Of a DNA stretch of 37,063 bases, positions 7,596 to 16,354 are shown piece by piece. The stretch is from Alphaproteobacteria bacterium. Its GTDB lineage: Bacteria > Pseudomonadota > Alphaproteobacteria > Micropepsales > Micropepsaceae. A program made the translations under genes and the position numbers. The notes under the pieces are model-generated. The model was not told the DNA's origin. It saw only the letters and a list, made by a program, of their open reading frames with translations, and did not search any database. The DNA lies in NCBI GenBank assembly GCA_028292825.1, contig JAQGLO010000176.1:1-37063 (forward strand), in the 5' to 3' direction. Within the stretch, counting starts at the first letter, position 1, and every line of letters begins with the position of its first letter.

Positions 7596-9163
7596 TGCTG
7601 GACCGGCGCAGCGTTCTTGGCGCCGCGCTGGTATTTCCCGCGCAGGCTTACGCCGCGCCGAACCAGCGCCGGATCATCAACGCCATGATGACGGACGAAC
7701 CGGCGACTCTGTGCTATCCGCTGTTCAATACCCGCCTGACGCAGGAAATCTGCGGCAACATCAACGAGTCGCTGCTGCTGTTCGACTGGCAGTTCAACCC
7801 GCACCCCAACCTGGCGCGGGCCTTTGAGATGTCGCCGGACGGCCTGACCTACACCTTCTATCTGCGGCCGGATGTGCAGTGGCATGACGGCGTGAAATTC
7901 ACCGCACGCGACGTGGCATTTTCCTGTGGCACCATGCTGCCCCAAGTCAATCCGCGCAGCCGCAACGCCTTCAGCCACATCGCCAGCATAACGGCGAAGG
8001 ACGCTTATACCGTGGTGTTCCGGTTGAAAGAGCCGTTCAACGCCTTCCTGATGTCGCTGATGGCATCCAGCGCGCCGATGATGCCGGCGCATATCTATGA
8101 AGGCACCGATTTCCGCGCCAATCCCTTCAATGTGAAGCCGATCGGCACCGGGCCGTTCAAGTTCGCGCAGTGGAAGCGCGGCCAGTTCATCCACCTGGCG
8201 CGCAACACGCATTACTGGCGCCCCGGCCAGCCGGGCATGGACGGCATCTATTACCGCGTCTGCGCCACACCCGAGCAGCGCATGGTGGCGATGGAGACCG
8301 GCGCGGTGGATTTGGCCATGGCCGACGATATCGACACGGTCGTGAATTCGCGCATGGCGGCCAACCCGAACATCGTGGCGCGCGCCGATGCCTATAACGG
8401 CACCGGCGAGATCACGGTGATGGAACTGAACCATCGCCGCTGGCCGTTTGGCGACCGCCGCTTCCGCGCCGCCTTCCTGCATGCGATTGACCGCGAATTC
8501 CTGGTGAAGGGGATAAACTTCGGGTTGGGCAAGGTGGCGCACAGCCCGATCCCGTCGACCGCGCCCTATCATGACGACAAGGTGCTGACGAAGTACGAAT
8601 ACAATCCTGCCAAGGCCCGCGCCCTGCTGGACGAGATGGGGCTGAAGCCCAGGCTGGGCGGCATACGCCACCGCTTCGGCATCATGCTGGCGCCGGATGG
8701 CGGCGGTTCCTGGACCCGCGGCGCGCAATATATAAAGCAGGCTCTGGCCGAAGTGGGACTGGCGGCGGAGCTGGAAGCCACCGATTGGCCGACGCAAAGC
8801 CGCCGCAGCGGCAACTGGGAATTCGACTGCGACTGCAACAGCTATGGCGAATATGGCGATCCCGCCATCGGCACGTCGCGCTTTTTCCTGACGTCCAATA
8901 TCCGCAAGGGCGTGCCGCTGACAAACCTGCAGGGCTACAGCAACCCCGAAGTGGACCGGCTGTTCGGCCAGGCGGCGGTCGCCATCACCCGCGAGGAGGC
9001 GCAGGCCCATTACAGCCGGCTGCAGCAGATTCTCACCCATGACGTCGCCATGCTGTGGCTGTATGAGCGCAAACCCATGCTGTTCCACAACAGGCGGCTG
9101 AAGAATATGGTGACGGGACCGAACGGCCCCGCTGACGGCTTCGGCGCGGCAACTTTGGCATGA
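7595..9163 (+). CDS. Peptide ABC transporter substrate-binding protein (SBP_bac_5)
   Basis: This 522-residue protein is translationally coupled to the peptidase gene before it (TGATG). The N-terminus MLDRRSVLGAALVFPAQAYA has a twin-arginine and a hydrophobic stretch, so Tat export to the periplasm is likely. The body matches the family 5 dipeptide/oligopeptide/nickel binding proteins: LTYTFYLRPDVQWHDGVKFT, a PIGTGPFKF motif and the C-terminal segment with YSRLQQILTHDVAMLWLYE. The length is typical for the family. It should capture a peptide-like ligand and deliver it to the permeases encoded next. The operon context with two M81 peptidases suggests the ligand is what those enzymes cut. The ORF extends upstream in frame, but those codons overlap the peptidase gene and lack a signal. 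Confidence 0.94.
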   Translation: MLDRRSVLGAALVFPAQAYAAPNQRRIINAMMTDEPATLCYPLFNTRLTQEICGNINESLLLFDWQFNPHPNLARAFEMSPDGLTYTFYLRPDVQWHDGVKFTARDVAFSCGTMLPQVNPRSRNAFSHIASITAKDAYTVVFRLKEPFNAFLMSLMASSAPMMPAHIYEGTDFRANPFNVKPIGTGPFKFAQWKRGQFIHLARNTHYWRPGQPGMDGIYYRVCATPEQRMVAMETGAVDLAMADDIDTVVNSRMAANPNIVARADAYNGTGEITVMELNHRRWPFGDRRFRAAFLHAIDREFLVKGINFGLGKVAHSPIPSTAPYHDDKVLTKYEYNPAKARALLDEMGLKPRLGGIRHRFGIMLAPDGGGSWTRGAQYIKQALAEVGLAAELEATDWPTQSRRSGNWEFDCDCNSYGEYGDPAIGTSRFFLTSNIRKGVPLTNLQGYSNPEVDRLFGQAAVAITREEAQAHYSRLQQILTHDVAMLWLYERKPMLFHNRRLKNMVTGPNGPADGFGAATLA

Positions 9164-10137
9164 ATCGGCTGCAGTTCATCGCCATGCGCCTGGTCAAGAC
9201 GGCGCTGGTCACCGTCGCGGTGGTGGTATTGAGCTTCTTCCTGATCCGGCTGGCGCCGGGCGATGCCGCGACCGTGATGGCAGGGCAGTCGGGCTATGCC
9301 GACGAAGCCTTCATGAAAAACCTGCGCGCCGAATATGGCCTGGATCAACCTTTGCCGGTGCAGCTGGCAAAATATCTGGGCGCGGTGGCGCATGGCGATC
9401 TGGGTACGTCTTATGTGCGGCGACAGCCGGTACTGGCGGTCATTCTCGAGCGATTGCCCAACACGCTGTTGCTGGATGCCTTTGCGCTGGTGGTGGCGAT
9501 CGCCGGCGGCGTCTGGCTGGGCGGGATAGCGGCGCGTAAGCCCGGGTCATGGGGCGATGCGGCGGTGACGGTGCTGGCCATGCTGTTCTATGCCGTGCCG
9601 CAATTCTGGCTGGGCATGATGGCAGTGCTGGTGTTCGCGGTATGGCTGGCCTGGCTGCCGCCCTTCGGCATCGAGACCATGGGCGCTGATTTCACCGGCA
9701 TGGCGCGTCTGGGCGACATTGCGCAGCACATGATCCTGCCTGGCATGACCCTGGCGCTGTATTTCCTGGCGAGCTATGCGCGGCTGACCCGCACCGCCAT
9801 GCTGGAGGTGGCGGATGCCGATTTCGTCAAGACTGCGCGCGCCAAGGGCATCAGCGAGCGGCAGGTGGCGCGGCGGCACATCCTGCGCAATGCGCTGATC
9901 CCGCTGGTCACCTATGCGGGCCTGCAGGCCTCGATCCTGGTCGGCGGCAGTGTGCTGGTGGAGAATGTCTTCAGCTGGCCGGGCATCGGCACCCTGGCCT
10001 ATGATGCGGTGACCGCGCGCGACAATCCGTTGCTGCTGGGCATCTTCATCATCACCGCCATCCTGGTCAGCCTGTTCAATTTGTTGACTGACATCGCCTA
10101 TTCCATCGCCGATCCGCGGGTGGAGCTGGGCCGATGA
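9160..10137 (+). CDS. Peptide ABC transporter permease, DppB type
   Basis: This 325-residue protein overlaps the binding-protein gene by four bases (ATGA). The features are those of DppB/OppB/GsiC permeases: a first membrane helix followed by VLSFFLIRLAPGDAA, then LRAEYGLDQPLPVQLAKYLG, about six membrane helices, and the EAA-like loop ARAKGISERQVARRHILRNALIP that contacts the ATPase. The C-terminus has SILVGGSVLVENVFSWPGIG, a strongly conserved segment of this family. It forms the inner-membrane channel together with the product of the next gene. Confidence 0.95.
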   Translation: MNRLQFIAMRLVKTALVTVAVVVLSFFLIRLAPGDAATVMAGQSGYADEAFMKNLRAEYGLDQPLPVQLAKYLGAVAHGDLGTSYVRRQPVLAVILERLPNTLLLDAFALVVAIAGGVWLGGIAARKPGSWGDAAVTVLAMLFYAVPQFWLGMMAVLVFAVWLAWLPPFGIETMGADFTGMARLGDIAQHMILPGMTLALYFLASYARLTRTAMLEVADADFVKTARAKGISERQVARRHILRNALIPLVTYAGLQASILVGGSVLVENVFSWPGIGTLAYDAVTARDNPLLLGIFIITAILVSLFNLLTDIAYSIADPRVELGR

Positions 10138-10958
10138 GATTCGCGCGCCGCTTCTTTTCCCGTCCCACCGCGCTGATCGGGTTCGCGCTGTTTGCGGCGA
10201 TTGCGCTGGTAGCGCTGCTGGCGCCGGTGATCTTTGCGCGCGGGCCGTTCAGTATTGTGGGCATGCCGCTACTACCGCCGGGCGCGCCGGGACTGCTGGC
10301 GGGCAGCGATGTGCTGGGGCGCGACATGGCGGTGGGGCTGGCCTATGGCGCGCGGATATCGCTGCTGGTGGGAATTGCCTCGACGCTCTTCGCGGTGGGT
10401 ATTGGCGTACTGCTGGGCGCTGTCGCCGGCTATTATGGTGGACTGGTTGACGACCTGCTGATGCGTGTGACGGAATTCTTCCAGATCATTCCCAGCTTCG
10501 TGCTGCTGATGGTGCTGGTGGCGTTCCTGCAGCCCAGCCTAGGCTCCACCGTGATCGGCATCGCGCTGGTGACCTGGCCGCAGGTGGCCCGTGTGGTGCG
10601 GGGTGAATTCCTGTCGTTGCGCAACCGCGAATTCGTTCAGGCGGCCCGCACCCTGGGCGAGAGCGACGCGCGCATCATCTTTACCCAGATACTGCCCAAC
10701 GCGCTGCCGCCCATCGTGGTGGTTAGCTCCATGATGGTGGGCAGCGCCATCCTGACGGAATCGGCGCTGAGCTTCCTGGGGCTTGGCGACCCCAATCTTT
10801 TAAGCTGGGGCAGCATGATCGGCGGCGCGCGTTCCGCCATGTGGGTGGCATGGTGGACGACGGTGTTGCCGGGCCTTTCCATCATGGTCACTGTGCTGGC
10901 GCTGAACTTCATCGGTGACGGATTGAACGATGCGCTGAATCCGCGGAGGCGTGGATGA
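10134..10958 (+). CDS. Peptide ABC transporter permease, DppC type
   Basis: This 274-residue protein overlaps the DppB-type gene by four bases (ATGA). It has an N-terminal membrane helix, then LLAGSDVLGRDMAVGLAYGARISLL, which is the standard DppC/OppC signature G-T/S-D-x-x-G-R-D. The EAA loop AARTLGESDARIIFTQILPN and the C-terminal SFLGLGDPNLLSWGSMI follow. It is somewhat shorter than many family members because the N-terminal cytoplasmic part is brief. It is the partner of the 9160-10137 permease in the importer. Confidence 0.95.
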   Translation: MRFARRFFSRPTALIGFALFAAIALVALLAPVIFARGPFSIVGMPLLPPGAPGLLAGSDVLGRDMAVGLAYGARISLLVGIASTLFAVGIGVLLGAVAGYYGGLVDDLLMRVTEFFQIIPSFVLLMVLVAFLQPSLGSTVIGIALVTWPQVARVVRGEFLSLRNREFVQAARTLGESDARIIFTQILPNALPPIVVVSSMMVGSAILTESALSFLGLGDPNLLSWGSMIGGARSAMWVAWWTTVLPGLSIMVTVLALNFIGDGLNDALNPRRRG

Positions 10959-12544
10959 GCCTCGTCTCAACTCGCGATCTCACCGTGACACTGCCGCCGG
11001 ACACCGACCGCGCCCATGCGGTGGATGGCGTGAGCCTTGAGATCGCAAAGAATGAAATCGTCTGCATCGTGGGTGAATCCGGTTCCGGAAAGTCGATCAC
11101 GGCGCATGCCGTCATGGGCCTGTTGCCGCGTGGCGTGCGCGCGACCGGCGGCGAGATTTTGTTCGACGGCGTCGATCTGCTGAAAGAGGCGCCCGACGCC
11201 ATGCGCAAGCGGCGCGGGCGCGACATCGCCATGATCTTCCAGGACCCGATGGCGGCGCTCAATCCGGTGGTTGCCATCGGCAAACAGGTGACCGAGCAGA
11301 TACGTGCCCATTGCGCAGTGACTGAACGGGTCGCACTGGCGCAGGCGGCCGATTTGCTGGGCCAGATGGGGCTGAAGGACGCCAGCGGCTTGTTGAAAGC
11401 CTATCCGCACCAGCTTTCCGGCGGCCAGCGCCAACGGGTGATGATCGCCATGGCGCTGTCTTTGTTGCCCCGCCTGCTGATCGCTGACGAACCGACCACG
11501 GCGCTGGACGTCACCACCCAGGCGCAGATCCTGAAGCTGATCAAGCGCATCCAGGCGGAGCGCGAAATGAGCGTGCTGTTCATCACCCATGATTTCGGCG
11601 TGGTGGCGGATATCGCCGACAGGGTTGCGGTGATGCGCCATGGCCGGGTACTGGAAAGCGGGGCTACGGCACAGGTGCTGCGCGAACCCGCCCATTCCTA
11701 TACCCGCGCGTTGATCGCCGCCGTGCCCAGTGGTGACAATCTGCTCGCGCCGTTGCCGGATGCCGCCCCTTTGATGGCGGTCACCGGCCTGACCAAGCGC
11801 TTCCGGCGCGGCGGGTTCTTCGCGCGCAACGCGGTGACGGCGGTGGACAATGTCTCGCTGACCCTGAAGCGCGGCGAGACCCTGGGGATCGTGGGCGAGT
11901 CCGGGTCAGGCAAGTCGACCCTGGCGCGCTGCGTGATCCGGCTGCTGGACCCGGAAGAGGGTGAAATTCTCTTCGATGGCGCCGATATCGCACATCTGTC
12001 CCCGCGCGGCCTCAAACCGTTGCGCCGCCGCATCCAGATGGTGTTCCAGGATCCTTTTTCCTCCCTCAATCCGCGCCAGACGGTAGCCGACATCATCACC
12101 GCCGGGCCGCGCGCCCATGGCGAAAGCGCAAAGGCGGCATTGGCGCGTGCCGCAGATATCCTGCGGCTGGTGGGCCTGAACCCTGAGACCATGCACCGAC
12201 TGCCGCATGAATTTTCCGGCGGGCAACGCCAGCGCATTGGACTGGCGCGTGCCCTTATGCTGAAACCCGATATCCTGATCGCCGACGAGCCGGTGTCGGC
12301 GCTGGATGTGACGGTACAGGCCCAGGTTCTGAAGCTGCTGGATGATGTGCGCCGCCAGATGAACCTGGCCATGCTGTTCATCACCCATGACATGCGGGTG
12401 GCGGCGCAGGTCTGTCACCGCGTTATGGTGATGCGCCACGGCCAGGTGGTGGAAGCCGGTCCTACCCGCGATGTCTTTGCCGCGCCGTCCAGCGACTATA
12501 CCCGCGCCCTGCTGGCCGCCATTCCCGGCCGTGGCACATTATAA
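10955..12544 (+). CDS. Fused double ATPase of peptide ABC transporter (DppD-DppF type)
   Basis: This 529-residue protein carries two complete ABC ATPase domains in one chain. The first has Walker A GESGSGKS (40-47), signature LSGGQRQRV and Walker [13 protein letters not shown]. The second has [24 protein letters not shown] and [12 protein letters not shown]. Each half ends with the oligopeptide-type C-terminal segment ([15 protein letters not shown] and [15 protein letters not shown]). It replaces the separate DppD and DppF subunits, as in YejF/GsiA-type systems, so the operon encodes a complete importer. It overlaps the upstream permease gene by ATGA; the next gene begins 12 bp downstream with its own AAGGAAA ribosome site. 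Confidence 0.95.
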   Translation: MSLVSTRDLTVTLPPDTDRAHAVDGVSLEIAKNEIVCIVGESGSGKSITAHAVMGLLPRGVRATGGEILFDGVDLLKEAPDAMRKRRGRDIAMIFQDPMAALNPVVAIGKQVTEQIRAHCAVTERVALAQAADLLGQMGLKDASGLLKAYPHQLSGGQRQRVMIAMALSLLPRLLIADEPTTALDVTTQAQILKLIKRIQAEREMSVLFITHDFGVVADIADRVAVMRHGRVLESGATAQVLREPAHSYTRALIAAVPSGDNLLAPLPDAAPLMAVTGLTKRFRRGGFFARNAVTAVDNVSLTLKRGETLGIVGESGSGKSTLARCVIRLLDPEEGEILFDGADIAHLSPRGLKPLRRRIQMVFQDPFSSLNPRQTVADIITAGPRAHGESAKAALARAADILRLVGLNPETMHRLPHEFSGGQRQRIGLARALMLKPDILIADEPVSALDVTVQAQVLKLLDDVRRQMNLAMLFITHDMRVAAQVCHRVMVMRHGQVVEAGPTRDVFAAPSSDYTRALLAAIPGRGTL

Positions 12545-12556
12545 AAAGGAAAGCGC

Positions 12557-14029
12557 ATGCGCATCGCCATTGCCGAATTCAAGCAGGAGACCAACAGCTT
12601 CGTGCCGTTCACCACCACGGTGAAGACGTTTGAAGACCAGTATCTCTATCGCGGCGATGACATCTTCACGGCCTTTGGCGTGGCGCGGCTGGAAGTGCCC
12701 GGTGCGCTGGATGCGCTGGAGGAAGCGGGCGCCCAGGCCGTGCCGCTGCTGGCCACCATGGCGATGGCGTCCGGCACGGTGGAGCGCGCCAGTTTCGATA
12801 TCCTGATGACCGAAATCCTGGAACGCCTGCGCGCCGCCTTGCCGGTGGATGGCGTCTATCTGGCGCTGCATGGCGCCATGATCATCGAGGATGAGCCAGA
12901 TGCCGAGGCCGAGATCGTGCGCCGTGTGCGCGCCGAACTTCCTGCCGGCACGCCCATCACCGTGTCCCTGGACCTGCACGGCCATATTACCAGCGCCATG
13001 CTGCAGCCTGACGTCGCCTATATCGGCTATCGCGAATTCCCGCATGTCGACATGTATGAGACCGGTCATCGCTGCGCCAAGCTGCTGGTGGACTGGGTCA
13101 AGGGCAGGGTGAAGCCGGTGATGGCGCTGTCCAAGCGCCACATGGTGTTCAGCCCGGATTCCGCCCGCACCACGGCGCCGCCATTGTCCGACATTGTCGC
13201 GGAAGGCCGCGCCATGGAGGAACGCGGCGAGGTGCTGCATGTCTCGCTGTTCCCGGTGCAGCCCTGGATCGATACGCCTGACCTGGGCTTTGCTGCGCTG
13301 GTGTGCGGCGAAGACGCGGCGAAGGCGCAGGCCGCTGCTGACAAGCTCGCCAAGATGGCCTGGGACCGCCGTCGGGAATTCGAGCCCGACGTCACGCCGC
13401 TGGAAGAGATCATCCGCATCGGGCTGTCAGAGCCCGGCCTCACCGTGGCCAGCGATTCCGGTGACACGCCATCGGGCGGCGCGGCGGCGGACTCGACTGC
13501 CGTGCTGGCGGCGCTGCTGCATGCAAGGGCCGACCAGTCCGACCGCATCTCGATATGCACCATCGTGGACGCCGAGGCAGCCACAGAAGCGGCAAGAGCA
13601 GGTGTCGGCAAGACCGTCACCTTGCAAATCGGCCACAAGCGTTCCGGCCTGGGCGATCCGCTGACTGTCACCGGCAAGGTAAGAACCATCAGCGATGGCA
13701 GCTATGTGCTGGAAGGCCAGGGCGCACACGGCATGGCAGGCGAGATGGGGCTGACGGTGGTGCTGGCGATCGGCAGCATCCGGGTGAATCTGCGCTCCAT
13801 CCCGCATTTCGAATGGGACCTGGGAATTCATCACAGCGTGGGGCTCAATCCCGCCGATGCCGCTTTGGTGTTTGTGCGCTCGCCGTCGCATTTCCGGGTG
13901 TCCTATGCGCCCATCGCCGCGCGCATTTTCCTGGCCGACACGCCGGGCCCCACCTGCGTGAACATGCGGCGCATCCCTTTCACCAAGGTGACGCGGCCTT
14001 TCTATCCGCTGGACCTGGCAAATGATTAG
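12557..14029 (+). CDS. M81 family metallopeptidase (MlrC-like), copy B
   Basis: This 490-residue protein is the second M81 peptidase of the operon, preceded by AAGGAAAGCGC. It carries EFKQETNSF (7-15), LHGAM, D139-L-H141-G and YREFPH163VD, so the three likely zinc ligands fall at the same residue numbers as in copy A. The rest is strongly diverged from copy A; this is not a recent duplication. The C-terminal domain contains DSGDTPSGGAAADST and the closing RIPFTKVTRPFYPLD, matching copy A's RLPYKNLRRPVFPLD. The expected role is cytoplasmic metal-dependent hydrolysis of an imported peptide or amide. The two copies may cut different bonds of one substrate; that is inference. Confidence 0.94.
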   Translation: MRIAIAEFKQETNSFVPFTTTVKTFEDQYLYRGDDIFTAFGVARLEVPGALDALEEAGAQAVPLLATMAMASGTVERASFDILMTEILERLRAALPVDGVYLALHGAMIIEDEPDAEAEIVRRVRAELPAGTPITVSLDLHGHITSAMLQPDVAYIGYREFPHVDMYETGHRCAKLLVDWVKGRVKPVMALSKRHMVFSPDSARTTAPPLSDIVAEGRAMEERGEVLHVSLFPVQPWIDTPDLGFAALVCGEDAAKAQAAADKLAKMAWDRRREFEPDVTPLEEIIRIGLSEPGLTVASDSGDTPSGGAAADSTAVLAALLHARADQSDRISICTIVDAEAATEAARAGVGKTVTLQIGHKRSGLGDPLTVTGKVRTISDGSYVLEGQGAHGMAGEMGLTVVLAIGSIRVNLRSIPHFEWDLGIHHSVGLNPADAALVFVRSPSHFRVSYAPIAARIFLADTPGPTCVNMRRIPFTKVTRPFYPLDLAND

Positions 14030-14039
14030 GGGGCGCCGG

Positions 14040-14489
14040 TCAGGCGTGGCGCCGCGCCCGCGGCAAATGCTTGCCGAAGTCGCACAGGATTTCACGCAGG
14101 CCGGGCTCGCCCACCTTGGCAGCCGCTTCGGCCAGCGGCAACCAGACCAGTTCGCGCGCGCCTTTCTCCGGCCAGTCGTCCAGTTCCTTGGTGATCTGCA
14201 GCGCGAAGACATCGACACTGCACGGCATCGCGCCGCCGTCCTTGCGGTCTTTCAGATAATGATAGGCACCCAGCGGCGCATGCGCGATCTCGCCGATAAC
14301 GCCGGCTTCTTCAAAGGCCTCGCGAGCCGCAGACTGGGCCGGCGTCAGGCCATCTTCAGGCCAGCCCTTGGGCAGGATCCAGCGCTTGCTGTTGAGGGAC
14401 GTGATGAGCAACACCTGCAGCACGGGCGCGACGCGCCAGCACAAGGCCGCGACCTGCTTTCCATGCTGACGAAAAAGTGGCTCTCCCAC
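14040..14489 (-). CDS. NUDIX hydrolase
   Basis: This 149-residue protein starts at GTG 14489, with AAGGGGAC just upstream. The NUDIX region reads LPKGWPEDGLTPAQSAAREA followed by FEEAG. The REAFEEAG half with metal-binding glutamates is intact. The first glutamate of the GX5E consensus is replaced: counting back from REAFEE, the position is Leu. This LPKGWP variant is familiar from alphaproteobacterial NUDIX proteins related to diphosphoinositol-polyphosphate or dinucleotide hydrolases. The likely reaction is hydrolysis of a nucleoside diphosphate linked to another moiety; the substrate is unknown. It is convergent with the M81 copy B gene and about 90 bp upstream of the phosphate transporter end. 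Confidence 0.92.
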   Translation of the reverse strand: MGEPLFRQHGKQVAALCWRVAPVLQVLLITSLNSKRWILPKGWPEDGLTPAQSAAREAFEEAGVIGEIAHAPLGAYHYLKDRKDGGAMPCSVDVFALQITKELDDWPEKGARELVWLPLAEAAAKVGEPGLREILCDFGKHLPRARRHA

Positions 14490-14529
14490 CGTGTCCCCTT
14501 CGGTGATTCGCCGTCCATCATAGGATCAT

Positions 14530-14552
14530 CCGCCTGCGGCCCAAACAGGCGG
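14530..14552 (-). terminator. Hairpin after the phosphate-transporter gene
   Basis: CCGCCTG (14530-14536) pairs with CAGGCGG (14546-14552) around a nine-base loop. It lies 25 bp downstream of the stop codon of the Pit gene on the minus strand. There is no U-tract, so it may be a Rho-assisted or stability hairpin rather than a true intrinsic terminator. Confidence 0.35.
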
Positions 14553-14576
14553 GCCGGATGTCAGATCGATGACAGA

Positions 14577-15569
14577 TCAGTGAATGCCGAAGGCGCCTGC
14601 CAGCAGATAGAACACCGCGCCGATCAGGCCTGCCGCCGGCATGGTAATGATCCAGGCCACAACGATGTCCTTGGCCACGTTCCAGCGCACGGCATTGAGG
14701 CGCCGCGCCGCGCCGACGCCGACAATGGCGCCGGTGATGGTATGGGTGGTGGAGACGGGAATGCCCAGCCAGTTGGCGGCAAACAGCGTGATCGAACCGG
14801 CAGTCTCGGCGCACACGCCCTGCTGCGGCGTCAGGTGGGTGATGCGCGAGCCCATGGTGCGCACGATGCGCCAGCCGCCGAGCAATGTGCCCAGCGCCAT
14901 TGCCGTCTGGCAGGCCATCACCACCCAGAAAGGGATATGGAATTCGCCACCCGACAGGCCATGGGCAAACAAAAGAGCGGCGATGATCCCCATGGTCTTC
15001 TGTGCGTCATTGCCGCCATGACCCAGGCTGTAGGCGCTGGCCGAGACGAACTGCACATGGCGAAAAATGCGGTCGGCCTTGAACGGCGCCACCCGCACAA
15101 AGGACCAGGACACGATCAGCACCATCATCAGCGCCAGCACGAAGCCGGTGGCCGGCGACAGCACGATGGCGCCCGCCGTCTTGCCCAGGCCCGACCAGAC
15201 CACCGCATTCCAGCCCGCCTTGGTGACGCCGGCGCCCACCAGGCCGCCGATCAAGGCATGGGAGGAGGAAGACGGAATGCCCGCCAGCCAGGTCACCACA
15301 TTCCAGATGATGGCGCCCATCAGCGCGCCGAAGATCACCTGGTCGGTGATGATGCTGGGCGCCACGATGCCGGTGCCGATGGTCTTGGCGACATGCAGGC
15401 CGAACACGGCAAAGGCGATGAAGTTGAAGAACGCCGCCCAGGCCACGGCATAGCGCGGCGACAGCACCCGGGTGGAGACGATGGTGGCAATGGAATTGGC
15501 GGCGTCGTGCAAGCCGTTGAGGAAGTCGAAGATCAGCGCGACGATGACCAGGACGATGATCAGGGTCAT
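14577..15569 (-). CDS. pit: Inorganic phosphate transporter, PiT family
   Basis: This 330-residue polytopic membrane protein carries the PiT signature twice, as expected for the internally duplicated family: FDFLNGLHDAANSIATIVST near the N-terminus and GIPVSTTHTITGAIVGVG near the C-terminus, with GIPSSSSHALIGGLVGAG in the middle. It should import inorganic phosphate, probably by proton or cation symport, across the inner membrane. Its ATG directly follows the stop of the DUF47 gene (TAGATG), so the two are one operon, an arrangement widespread for low-affinity phosphate uptake. Confidence 0.95.
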   Translation of the reverse strand: MTLIIVLVIVALIFDFLNGLHDAANSIATIVSTRVLSPRYAVAWAAFFNFIAFAVFGLHVAKTIGTGIVAPSIITDQVIFGALMGAIIWNVVTWLAGIPSSSSHALIGGLVGAGVTKAGWNAVVWSGLGKTAGAIVLSPATGFVLALMMVLIVSWSFVRVAPFKADRIFRHVQFVSASAYSLGHGGNDAQKTMGIIAALLFAHGLSGGEFHIPFWVVMACQTAMALGTLLGGWRIVRTMGSRITHLTPQQGVCAETAGSITLFAANWLGIPVSTTHTITGAIVGVGAARRLNAVRWNVAKDIVVAWIITMPAAGLIGAVFYLLAGAFGIH

Positions 15570-16211
15570 CTAGACCTGCTCGATGATGATGCCCGAGATG
15601 CGGTTCGCGACATCCTCGAAGCGGTCCACCACCTTTTCCAGATGATCATAGATCTCGTTGCCGACGATGAAATCCATGGCGTTGCCGGTGCGGTGCTTGA
15701 GGAACAGCGCCTTGATGCCCTGGTCGTTGAGATCGTCGGCCTGGTCTTCCAGCCGGGTGATCTCCTCAGCAATGGCGTTGATGCGGCCGGCATTCTCGCG
15801 CATCGAGCCCAGCAGGCTCACGGCGTCCACCGTCAGTTCGGCGCAGCGCAGGATGATATCGGCCATTTGGCGCATGTGCAGTTCAAAGTGCGAAACCTCG
15901 AACAGCGTGATGGCCTTGGCGGTCTTCTGCATCTGGTCGATGGCGTCATCCAGCTGGCCGATCAGTTCTTTGATGTCGCCGCGGTCGAAGGGTGTGATGA
16001 AAGAGCGGCGCACGCCCAGCAGCACTTCGCGGGCGATGGCGTCGGCGGCATTTTCATGCGCCACAATGCGGGCGCAGGCCTCGGTTACGCCGGGGCCGCC
16101 TTCCAGAAGGTCGCGCAGCGCCACGGCGCCATCCACCAGCGTGCGGGCATGGGCATTGAACTGGTCGAAGAACTTGTCTTCGCGCGGCATCAAGGCCTGG
16201 AAAAAACGCAC
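15570..16211 (-). CDS. DUF47 / PhoU-like phosphate transport accessory protein
   Basis: This protein is 213 residues from GTG 16211, which gives VRFFQALMPREDKFFDQFNA, the standard DUF47 N-terminus. A longer in-frame ORF up to 16271 adds residues unlike the family, so I reject it. GGGGGCCC lies just before the GTG. The protein is all-helical with acidic and hydrophobic heptads resembling PhoU, including RRSFITPFDRGDIKELI. DUF47 proteins pair with PiT transporters and are thought to modulate their activity. The stop codon abuts the Pit start with no gap. Confidence 0.93.
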   Translation of the reverse strand: MRFFQALMPREDKFFDQFNAHARTLVDGAVALRDLLEGGPGVTEACARIVAHENAADAIAREVLLGVRRSFITPFDRGDIKELIGQLDDAIDQMQKTAKAITLFEVSHFELHMRQMADIILRCAELTVDAVSLLGSMRENAGRINAIAEEITRLEDQADDLNDQGIKALFLKHRTGNAMDFIVGNEIYDHLEKVVDRFEDVANRISGIIIEQV

Positions 16212-16292
16212 GCGGGCCCCCCGGGGACTGTCTGGCGGCCACTGCTTGCTATGGCGGCAGAGCGGCGTCAACGGGGGCTAAAAATACAGTAT

Positions 16293-16329
16293 AATCAAAA
16301 AGATAGGGGCGCAGCTCGCGCCGCGCCCC
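16293..16329 (-). terminator. Intrinsic terminator of the PQQ dehydrogenase operon
   Basis: On the minus strand GGGGCGC pairs with GCGCCCC (16323-16329 with 16306-16312) around a ten-base loop and is followed by TATCTTTTT. It lies 25 bp after the stop codon of the PQQ dehydrogenase gene. The stem and U-rich tail together support Rho-independent termination. Confidence 0.7.
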
Positions 16330-16354
16330 CGGGACTTTCGATTGTCCTGGCTGC

